Positions 8,098 to 13,068 of a stretch of 13,068 bases of DNA are shown here, piece by piece. Each line of letters starts with the position of its first letter. Position 1 is the stretch's first letter. The notes under the pieces were generated by a model. That model did no database searches and was not told the DNA's origin. It saw nothing but the letters and a program-made list of their open reading frames with translations. A program made the position numbers and the translations under genes. Source of the DNA: JBBDWJ01 sp040902925 (GTDB taxonomy: Bacteria; Acidobacteriota; Terriglobia; Bryobacterales; UBA6623); assembly GCA_040902925.1 (NCBI GenBank), contig JBBDWJ010000316.1:1-13068 (forward strand), given 5' to 3'.

Positions 8098-8163
8098 CAT
8101 CGGCCCCCGGTCTCAATGACGCAAGCCAGGTTCGCCTGAGCGTCGTTGAAACCAGGGCCGATG
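8098..8163 (+). repeat. 66-nt long imperfect hairpin with UUCG-capped tip
   Basis: The outer arms CATCGGCCC (8098-8106) and GGGCCGATG (8155-8163) are perfect. After a small internal loop, GGTCTCAATGACGC (8109-8122) pairs with GCGTCGTTGAAACC (8140-8153) with one mismatch and one wobble. The tip adds CAGG-TTCG-CCTG (8127-8138). It starts 51 bp after the porin stop. There is no T-run, so a standard intrinsic terminator is not supported. It could be a transcript-end stabiliser, a small structured RNA or an extragenic palindromic element; the sequence alone does not decide. Confidence 0.6.
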
Positions 8164-8398
8164 GAATTTGCTTTCGCGGAATGCGGAGGGCTGCGACGCC
8201 TATTCAAAGCCCCATCATGCCGGTCGCTCGGAATGCGCCGGGGTCTCGGACAGGGCTGGGGCGGCGGTTCAGCGTCCAAAACCGTTCGGCGAGCGGGCAT
8301 GGCCTGGGTGCTCGACCGAGCCACGACTCCGTCGCTTGGCGCCTAAGTCCTGGTTTTGCAAGCAGTCAGCCTATATCCCACTTTCCTGGAAAAAGTTC

Positions 8399-8428
8399 TT
8401 GTACTCAAGGGGTGATCAAGACTACACT
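8399..8428 (+). promoter_or_regulatory. Weak sigma-70-like promoter candidate upstream of the Cys-rich gene
   Basis: TTGTAC (8399-8404) and TACACT (8423-8428) are separated by 18 bases in an unusually AT-rich stretch. Each matches four of six consensus bases. No other promoter pair stands out between the porin stop and this gene. The call is tentative and made by eye. Confidence 0.3.
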
Positions 8429-8433
8429 ATTGC

Positions 8434-8454
8434 GGTACTAGAACTATCAGTACC
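8434..8454. promoter_or_regulatory. Inverted repeat GGTACT-N9-AGTACC (putative operator)
   Basis: GGTACT (8434-8439) and AGTACC (8449-8454) form a perfect 6-bp dyad around nine bases. It lies just downstream of the promoter candidate and 80 bp before the start codon. A third GTACT half-site is at 8401-8405. The position fits a repressor site over the early transcribed region. No regulator is assigned. Confidence 0.35.
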
Positions 8455-8534
8455 TACTCCACAAAGACTTCCGCGCTTCCGTTTCCAAGGTTCGACTCTG
8501 GAGACGCCCCGTAACACCCCCCAAGGAGGGGCCC

Positions 8535-10868
8535 ATGAAAGAAGACCCAATCCGCCCCGAAGAGCTTGAAAACGAAGACTTTCAGTTTGTCCTGAAAAAC
8601 CTGCTGGCGGCATACCAGCCGGTTTTGGAAGAAGATCTGGCGCGGGCCAAGAAGCCAGACCAGCTCCGCAAAGAAGCCCAACAGAATCAGCCAAGCTGCG
8701 ACGAAGAAATCGCCCTTGCTGATCGCCTGTTCTCCGCATTCTGGACCGACGAAGTGGCGCAACGGGTGCTCCCCGCCCAAGCCCGCGAATTGCTGGGTCC
8801 GATCGACCGCTGGCGGTGGTGTCTGCAGCACATCCGCTGCTGCATCACCTTCGGCTGGCTGCTTTGCCGCGGCCCTCGCACGTTCCGGGCGTTCGCCTAC
8901 TACCTCTACCACTACTGGCTCTGCGTGCGGCGCGCTTTGGGCATCGCTCCGGTCAACCGCCCGTTGAACGCACAGGAACAGCAGGATCTGCAGACCCTGT
9001 TCCGTGCCCTAGCCGGCGCGTATAAGCCGTATCTCACCGATCAGCTCGGCAGCGTCGAGTTCCCGGCCGGCCTGACCGACGAAATCCTCAAAGGTGAAAT
9101 CGACTGCTACGAGGGACTCGAGGAAACAGGGGCCATCTTCGACCGCCTGCTCACCCCGGAGGTTGCCCCCGCGCTGCTCGGAAAAGAAGCCTTCGAGGCT
9201 CACAGCAAAGAGCCGTTTTTCTGGTTTTGCCGCTGTTGGTGTCTCTGCGCGATCCGTTTCGGTTGCTGCCTCGCGCGGGCGCGCAATCTCTTGGACCTGC
9301 TGCGCTGCCTCGTCTACTATCTCCGGTGCCTGCAGGACTGCTTTCGCCCGCTGACCTGCGACATCCTCAAACCCGCCCAGGATGAATGCGCCGACGAGCA
9401 GTTCTTTCCCGGACCGAACGTGCTCGGCATTCAGATCGTTGGCACGGCGACCGGCTTTGCTTGCTCGCACTACACTCTCGAATGGAAAGGCGCCGCGGCG
9501 CCGGTTTCGGCCTTTACGTCGACGGGCATCGTTTATCCCGGTGGCGGCGCGTCAGGATCTTGCGGCGTCGTCAACGGTTTGTTGGGCTATCTCAGCACGG
9601 CTGTGGCCCCAGTTCCCGATGCCGTGGAAGTGCGGCTGTGTGTATTCGGATCTTCGGGAGCTTCGCCCGTCTGTTGTCTCGTCGAGTTCGAGATCTTTCG
9701 CCAACGCGTCTGGATTAGCGGCATCGAAGGCGTCCCGGCGGAATCGCCTCCCGGCGTGCTCGATCCTGTAGCGCAGCTCAAAACCGGCGGCGTGGTCAGG
9801 TCGTTCGGCACGGCTCTGCAAATCCAAGGCCGCGCCTGGGTCGGCAAGTGCGCCGGAAGGGAAGTCCAGCGCTACACGCTTTCCTATCAGGCCGGCTTCA
9901 CCACCGACCCGCTCAGCGGCAGTTGGACGCAATTCTGGCAGGTCGACTACCTCACCCCGCTGCAACGCAAGGAGATCCAGACCAACGAATTCGCCCTGAC
10001 GAGTTCCTGGCGCTACCAGCCGATTTGCCTGCCGGGGCCTCCGATCGTCTGTTTCCCGAAAGACTGGCTGGATGCGAACCGCTGGCGTTCGGGGCGGAAT
10101 TTTCCCGACCAGGCGATCGGGCCGCAGTCTTTCCCGATCGACCCGGAAATTCCGGGCACGGTTTGGACCTCGCAGCAGTTGCCGCTCGCGGTGAACTGCC
10201 AGTCCGGCCAATACACCCTGCGGCTCGACGTTGAAGATACGCTAAGCAACCACTTCTACGACATCCAGCAAGTCTGGTTCGACAACAAGGAGATCCACGG
10301 CCAGATTACGCAGGTGGCGGGAGTGCCGGCGTGCGCAACCATCAACCTCAGCCAGTTCGCGGCTCCGGGAGCCGACTGTTCGGTCCCGTGGCCCGCCGAC
10401 TTGCTGGGTATTGCCTATGATGAATACATACTGGAAGGCAATGCATCGGCGCCCAGCGACAATTTTGGCGGCTACAGCCTGTGGATCAAGAAGGACGGTG
10501 CGCCGAATCCGGGCCAGTCGGTGCCGATTCCCGGCCCGGGAGGGCCTCCCTGGGGTCCGCCGTTCGTCGGCGGATCGCGCATCGGCGATCCCGGCGAGCG
10601 CTGCGCCACCGCGGCCCCGCCAGCGATGGGCGTTCCGCCTAACCCGATACCGGGCACCCTGGCGTCGCTCGACATGCGGCGGCTGGACGCGGTCTGCAAC
10701 CCGGGCGAGCCGCAACTGACGCTCAAGCGCGGTGAATGCTGCGGCTACAATCTCAGCCTGTTGGTTTGGGATACATCGGTATGCCCGAGCCTTGGCGGGA
10801 ATCGTCATCAGATCCCGCACGACTTCCCGATTTGCATCTGCAACGACCTGCCGGAAGCCCCAGGCTAG
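8535..10868 (+). CDS. Large cysteine-rich protein of unknown function with tandem duplicated N-terminal domain
   Basis: I do not recognise this 777-residue protein. The start is well supported by AAGGAGGGG just upstream. It has 36 cysteines and no signal peptide. Residues ~12-136 and ~149-272 are two copies of one domain: FQFVLKNLLAAYQPVLEEDL aligns with LQTLFRALAGAYKPYLTDQL, and WTDEVAQRVLPAQARE with LTPEVAPALLGKEAFE. Each copy ends in a Cys/Trp/Tyr-rich segment (WCLQHIRCCITFGWLLC against WFCRCWCLCAIRFGCC, then AYYLYHYWLCVRR against LVYYLRCLQD). These segments are hydrophobic but interrupted by Arg and Cys, so they look like packed helices or metal/disulfide cores rather than simple membrane helices. 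From ~295 on the protein is beta-like and modular, with recurrent G-x-A...Y-x-L patterns and a Pro/Gly-rich linker at ~655-710, ending in a Cys-rich tail (GECCGYN, ICICN). It is followed 7 bp later by a small membrane protein, probably in one operon. Confidence 0.8.
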   Translation: MKEDPIRPEELENEDFQFVLKNLLAAYQPVLEEDLARAKKPDQLRKEAQQNQPSCDEEIALADRLFSAFWTDEVAQRVLPAQARELLGPIDRWRWCLQHIRCCITFGWLLCRGPRTFRAFAYYLYHYWLCVRRALGIAPVNRPLNAQEQQDLQTLFRALAGAYKPYLTDQLGSVEFPAGLTDEILKGEIDCYEGLEETGAIFDRLLTPEVAPALLGKEAFEAHSKEPFFWFCRCWCLCAIRFGCCLARARNLLDLLRCLVYYLRCLQDCFRPLTCDILKPAQDECADEQFFPGPNVLGIQIVGTATGFACSHYTLEWKGAAAPVSAFTSTGIVYPGGGASGSCGVVNGLLGYLSTAVAPVPDAVEVRLCVFGSSGASPVCCLVEFEIFRQRVWISGIEGVPAESPPGVLDPVAQLKTGGVVRSFGTALQIQGRAWVGKCAGREVQRYTLSYQAGFTTDPLSGSWTQFWQVDYLTPLQRKEIQTNEFALTSSWRYQPICLPGPPIVCFPKDWLDANRWRSGRNFPDQAIGPQSFPIDPEIPGTVWTSQQLPLAVNCQSGQYTLRLDVEDTLSNHFYDIQQVWFDNKEIHGQITQVAGVPACATINLSQFAAPGADCSVPWPADLLGIAYDEYILEGNASAPSDNFGGYSLWIKKDGAPNPGQSVPIPGPGGPPWGPPFVGGSRIGDPGERCATAAPPAMGVPPNPIPGTLASLDMRRLDAVCNPGEPQLTLKRGECCGYNLSLLVWDTSVCPSLGGNRHQIPHDFPICICNDLPEAPG

Positions 10869-10875
10869 GGAGCCG

Positions 10876-11187
10876 ATGACCGACCCCGGCTTCTGGGCAA
10901 GATTTGTCGTGGCCGTCCTCGCAACCTGGCGGGTAACTCACCTGCTCGCGAAAGAGGACGGCCCGGCCGATCTGGTTGTTCGCTTTCGGGCGCGGCTCGG
11001 CAACGGGCTGCTCGGCACGCTGTTGGATTGTTTCTATTGCCTGTCGCTTTGGGTCGCCGCGCCATTCAGTTTTTTCGTATGCGCCGATTTCCTGACTGGC
11101 GGCGGGCTGCTTCAACTTGTGGTGACTTGGTTGGCCCTCTCCGGCGCCGCGTGCCTGCTGGAGAGAACCGAGCCGCGCCAGCCGTAG
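10876..11187 (+). CDS. Small membrane protein, DUF1360-like
   Basis: This is a 103-residue integral membrane protein. The ATG at 10876 lies seven bases after the stop of the Cys-rich gene; AGGGAG (10867-10872) overlapping that stop is the probable ribosome binding site, at short spacing. Hydrophobic segments are at about residues 8-24, 55-72 and 77-95. ATWRVTHLLAKEDGPADLV (16-34) and DCFYCLSLWVAAP (51-63) match my recollection of the DUF1360 (YjcA-type) family, whose conserved features are a WRxT...EDGP segment and a CxYCLSxW segment. The function of the family is unknown to me beyond a few members linked to sporulation in Bacillus, which does not carry over here. The close spacing suggests it works with the Cys-rich protein, for example as a membrane anchor; that is inference. 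Confidence 0.72.
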   Translation: MTDPGFWARFVVAVLATWRVTHLLAKEDGPADLVVRFRARLGNGLLGTLLDCFYCLSLWVAAPFSFFVCADFLTGGGLLQLVVTWLALSGAACLLERTEPRQP

Positions 11188-11266
11188 TTTCGTGCAGTTT
11201 TTAACTGTCGAGTATTTCCGAAGTACATGACGAAACAACGCGGAAGGCTGCACGTTGGGAGTTAGA

Positions 11267-11308
11267 ATCGCCGCAGGCGATCAGAGCCCCATCCGCGAGG
11301 GTGGGGCT
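11267..11308 (+). repeat. Two adjacent hairpins upstream of the MGCCG gene
   Basis: The first is a perfect stem ATCGCC-GCA-GGCGAT (11267-11281). The second pairs AGCCCCATCC (11285-11294) with GGGTGGGGCT (11299-11308) around a GCGA tetraloop, ten pairs including one wobble. The second ends 31 bp before the ATG at 11340. No T-run follows, so termination is not supported. They could be extragenic palindromic repeats or a leader structure affecting the downstream gene. Confidence 0.5.
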
Positions 11309-11339
11309 ACACGAACCAGCGCATAGAGAGGAAGAAAGT

Positions 11340-11699
11340 ATGGGATGCTGTGGCCAAAAACGAGCCGCCCTCACGCAAGCGGCCGCAAAGCCGCTGTCGA
11401 TGTCCGAGGCCCCAAGTCTGCGGCCAAGCGCGACTCCAGCCCCGGCTCCAAGGGCAATGCGAAGCGCTATCCCCAACCAACCGGCCAGTCGAGAACTAAA
11501 CGGCTCCGACGCCTCGCAGTCAGCCGTGCCGCATTCGGCCGGGCTCTACCTGCGGTATCGAGAAAAATCACGCATCGTCGTCATTGGCGCTCATACCGCC
11601 CAGCAATATGAATTCTCCGCGATGACGCCGGTATTGCGCGTCGATTCCCGAGACGCCGTACCGCTGTTGAGTACTGGCTTCTTCGACAAGATCGTCTAG
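11340..11699 (+). CDS. Small hypothetical protein beginning MGCCGQ
   Basis: This is a 119-residue protein of unknown function. The ATG at 11340 is chosen over an in-frame GTG at 11301 because AGAGAGGAAG (11325-11334) sits at good spacing; the GTG would start inside a hairpin. The N-terminus MGCCGQKRA carries a Cys pair. Residues ~10-66 are Ala/Pro/Ser-rich and probably disordered. Residues ~68-119 form a compact beta-looking domain (LYLRYREKSRIVVIGAHTA, then QQYEFSAMTPVLRVDSRDA, then LLSTGFF). The pattern 'Y-x-F-x(5)-V-x-x-V-D-x-R-D-A-x-x-L-L' is the kind seen in short proteins of phage or phage-like modules, but I cannot name a family. It lies 152 bp after the DUF1360-like gene on the same strand, and may be part of the same cassette. 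Confidence 0.65.
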   Translation: MGCCGQKRAALTQAAAKPLSMSEAPSLRPSATPAPAPRAMRSAIPNQPASRELNGSDASQSAVPHSAGLYLRYREKSRIVVIGAHTAQQYEFSAMTPVLRVDSRDAVPLLSTGFFDKIV

Positions 11700-12015
11700 C
11701 TACAAGACTATCTGACTCCGCTTTCCGCTTCCTGCACGTGTGTTCCCAGAGAAGCGAAGATAGCGCGAAGCGGTCAGTTGGACATCAGTTGGACCAGCGC
11801 GACAGATCATCCTAGCCAGCTTTCAGCGAGTGCGTTGCCGCGCAGTAAGCCCCGTTAACGGGCTTCCCCGGCGCAGCCGGGTTTTAGACCGGTCGTTTAC
11901 GGCCGGTATACGCGGCCGACTCTTGTTTCAGCCCGCTTCAGCGGGCTTTCGACTACGGCCGCCCGCACGATGGCGACTCCGCGGTGCTAACCTAGGAACC
12001 CACAGGAGTTCCATC
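11700..12015 (+). other. 316-bp intergenic region between the MGCCG gene and the DUF6807 gene
   Basis: No gene is supported. The first part has a 7-bp inverted pair CCGCTTC (11725-11731) and GAAGCGG (11767-11773), and a tandem direct repeat TCAGTTGGAC (11774-11783 and 11785-11794). The second part is the hairpin cluster at 11847-11947. An AGGAG Shine-Dalgarno (12004-12008) precedes the GTG at 12016. I could not find a convincing promoter for the downstream gene. Confidence 0.5.
11847..11947 (+). repeat. Cluster of four short hairpins (REP-like palindromes; second one terminator-like)
   Basis: Hairpin 1: AAGCCC/GGGCTT around cGTTAAC (11847-11865). Hairpin 2: CCCGGC-GCA-GCCGGG (11867-11881) followed by TTTT (11882-11885), a plausible intrinsic terminator for the upstream cassette. 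Hairpin 3: ACCGGTCG-TTTA-CGGCCGGT (11888-11907) with one wobble. Hairpin 4: AGCCCGC-TTCA-GCGGGCT (11930-11947), perfect. Hairpins 1 and 4 share AGCCC/GGGCT arms with the hairpin at 11285-11308, which suggests one family of extragenic palindromes. Confidence 0.6.
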
Positions 12016-12993
12016 GTGCGAAAGAGTTTCTTTGCCGGCATCGTTGCTTTTGCGTCAATAACAGCATGCTCAGGAGGGCCCGCCGAAACCGAGACCGCTG
12101 TCCCCGAGACAGCCGCGGTATCCTTCGAGCAAGGCCAGGGTCAGATTCACGTCTTCATCGACGGCCAGCCGTTCACCACCTTCCGCTACGAAGAACAGTG
12201 GGACAAACCGTTCCTCTACCCGCTGCGAACGGCGTCGGGGACCATCATTTCTCGCGGCTATCCGATCGAGCCGCGCGAGGGCGAAGAACACGACCACGAT
12301 TGGCATCGCGGCATCTGGTTCGGGCATGGAGACGTGAACGGCACCGATTTCTGGCGCGAGATGGGACGCGATAAGACCGGCACTATCGTAATGGTCTCCG
12401 CGCCTTCCTTCGAGCAAAACGGCGGCCAGGGTAAACTCACCGCGCAGCTTGGGCTTCAAACCGCCAAGAAGGAAATCATCGGAACGATTCTGGAAGAGAT
12501 CACTTTTTCGAAGGTAGAGGCGCTGCGAATCATCGACACGACCATTACCGTCCGCGCCGACAAAGGCCAGGCGCTCCGCTTCGGCGACACCGAAGACGGC
12601 GGTTTCGGAATACGCCTGGCGGATGAGTTTCGCCAGGACCGTGGCGCGGCGTTGATCAACTCAGACGGCCTGAAGGATACCGAAAACATTTGGGGAAAGC
12701 CGGCCAAATGGGTCGACTACTCAACGACGATGGGGGGCAGGGAAGTCGGCGTTGCGATGTTCGACCACCCCTCGAATCTGCGCCATCCCACCCGCTGGCA
12801 TGCCCGCGGTTACAGCCTTTGCGCGGCGAACCCATTCGCGTTGGGTGATTTCACCGGCGACAAGAGTAACGACGGCAGCTACACGATCGACGAAGGTGGA
12901 ACCCTGACGTTCCGCTACCGCGTGGTGATCCACGAGGGAGAGACTACGCCTGCGCAGATCGAGCAGCTCTACGGTCAGTTCGCGGGCCAGTAG
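12016..12993 (+). CDS. DUF6807 / 'PmoA family' lipoprotein
   Basis: This 325-residue protein starts with GTG at 12016, seven bases after AGGAG; the longer open frame back to 11830 runs through the hairpin cluster and is not coding. The N-terminus is a lipoprotein signal: RK, a hydrophobic stretch, then the lipobox I15-T16-A17-C18, followed by a Ser/Gly/Glu-rich tether. From ~35 on it resembles DUF6807 proteins, annotated 'PmoA family' but unrelated to methane monooxygenase. Characteristic stretches are DKPFLYPLRTASG (63-75), the His/Asp cluster EHDHDWHRGIWFGHGDVNG (91-109), GFGIRLADEF, and NLRHPTRWHARGYSL ending ANPFALGDFTG. The conserved His/Asp/Trp suggest a sugar- or metal-binding site; members are common near polysaccharide-degradation genes, but none is in the window. 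It appears to form its own transcription unit after the hairpin cluster. Confidence 0.82.
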   Translation: MRKSFFAGIVAFASITACSGGPAETETAVPETAAVSFEQGQGQIHVFIDGQPFTTFRYEEQWDKPFLYPLRTASGTIISRGYPIEPREGEEHDHDWHRGIWFGHGDVNGTDFWREMGRDKTGTIVMVSAPSFEQNGGQGKLTAQLGLQTAKKEIIGTILEEITFSKVEALRIIDTTITVRADKGQALRFGDTEDGGFGIRLADEFRQDRGAALINSDGLKDTENIWGKPAKWVDYSTTMGGREVGVAMFDHPSNLRHPTRWHARGYSLCAANPFALGDFTGDKSNDGSYTIDEGGTLTFRYRVVIHEGETTPAQIEQLYGQFAGQ

Positions 12994-13068
12994 CGGTGTA
13001 GCGTCTCTTCGCGCGAACCGGCGCGAGCGTCCTTAGGTCAAACGAGCGAAAACCTGCATCAGTTTCGC
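12994..13068. other. Downstream end of window, nothing identified
   Basis: These 75 bases follow the DUF6807 stop. They contain short GCGCG-rich inverted motifs but no open frame, promoter or terminator that I can support. Confidence 0.4.

Larger units (their letters stand above)
8047..8534 (+). other. 488-bp intergenic region before the Cys-rich protein gene
   Basis: No gene is supported here; the short open frames (for example 8146-8346) have no ribosome binding site and no recognisable product. The region holds a small stem AGCGC/GCGCT (8054-8070), the long hairpin at 8098-8163, a weak promoter candidate around 8399-8428, the inverted repeat at 8434-8454, and a very strong Shine-Dalgarno sequence AAGGAGGGG (8523-8531) four bases before the ATG at 8535. 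The CCCCCC run at 8517-8522 could pair with the GGGG of that Shine-Dalgarno and partly mask it. Confidence 0.55.

Noticed and set aside
8146..8346. Small open frame of 66 codons after the long hairpin
   Set aside because: Its ATG lies in the hairpin arm, it has no ribosome binding site, and the product is a Gly/Arg-rich sequence with no recognisable domain.
8440..8454. LexA/SOS-box-like site (GAAC...GTAC)
   Set aside because: The spacing between half-sites is five bases, not the four of the GAAC-N4-GTTC or cyanobacterial-type boxes, and no SOS gene is nearby.
11195..11207. CAGTT-TTT-AACTG inverted repeat after the DUF1360-like gene, considered as terminator or promoter
   Set aside because: The stem is only five AT-rich pairs with a 3-base loop and no following T-run; a TTAACT/TACATG pair 17 bases apart is too weak to call a promoter.
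11340..11360. MGCC N-terminus as a eukaryote-type myristoylation/palmitoylation signal for an effector
   Set aside because: Position 6 is Gln rather than the preferred Ser/Thr, and there is no secretion evidence; the resemblance is too slight to claim.
11725..11773. CCGCTTC/GAAGCGG inverted pair as a structured RNA
   Set aside because: Seven base pairs closing a 35-base loop with no supporting inner structure is within chance for this composition.
11830..12015. Upstream extension of the DUF6807 frame
   Set aside because: It runs through the palindrome cluster and gives an Arg-rich sequence ahead of a clear lipoprotein signal that begins at GTG 12016.

Overview
The window is GC-rich (by eye roughly 60%) and every supported gene lies on the + strand. 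The gene families fit an Acidobacteriota-type genome, perhaps Solibacter/Bryobacter-like: a nitrate cluster with a fused iron-sulfur/membrane-anchor subunit, an alginate-export-type porin, a DUF6807 lipoprotein, and AGCCC/GGGCT extragenic palindromes. This placement rests on gene content only; no rRNA or marker gene is present. No tRNA, rRNA, CRISPR array, transposase or integrase was seen.

Region 1 (1-8046) is a nitrate/nitrite assimilation cluster. It begins inside nirB (siroheme nitrite reductase, C-terminal quarter only). Then come nirD (Rieske-type small subunit, ATGA overlap), a single protein fusing a DmsB-like four-cluster ferredoxin to a DmsC/NrfD-like membrane anchor, and a NasA/NarB-like molybdenum nitrate reductase (ATGA overlap). 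A terminator-like hairpin and a 430-bp leader with a striking 35-bp palindrome follow. The cluster ends with a NarK-type nitrate/nitrite transporter, whose frame is broken by one missing base near 5565-5570, and an alginate-export-family outer-membrane barrel. Together they would bring nitrate across the outer membrane (porin) and inner membrane (NarK), reduce it to nitrite (NasA, probably fed with quinol electrons through the fused membrane subunit) and reduce nitrite to ammonium (NirBD).

Region 2 (8047-8534) is non-coding. It holds a 66-nt long hairpin, a weak promoter candidate, an inverted repeat and a very strong Shine-Dalgarno sequence.

Region 3 (8535-11699) is the least explained part. 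It encodes a 777-residue protein with 36 cysteines, in which a ~120-residue Cys/Trp/Tyr-rich domain occurs twice in tandem ahead of a beta-looking modular region. Next are a small DUF1360-like membrane protein with a CxxC in its most conserved motif, and a 119-residue protein starting MGCCGQ. I recognise no function for this cassette; it is the best candidate here for an undescribed system.

Region 4 (11700-12015) is non-coding and carries four hairpins within about 100 bp. Region 5 (12016-12993) encodes a DUF6807 ('PmoA family') lipoprotein. The last 75 bases hold nothing I can identify.
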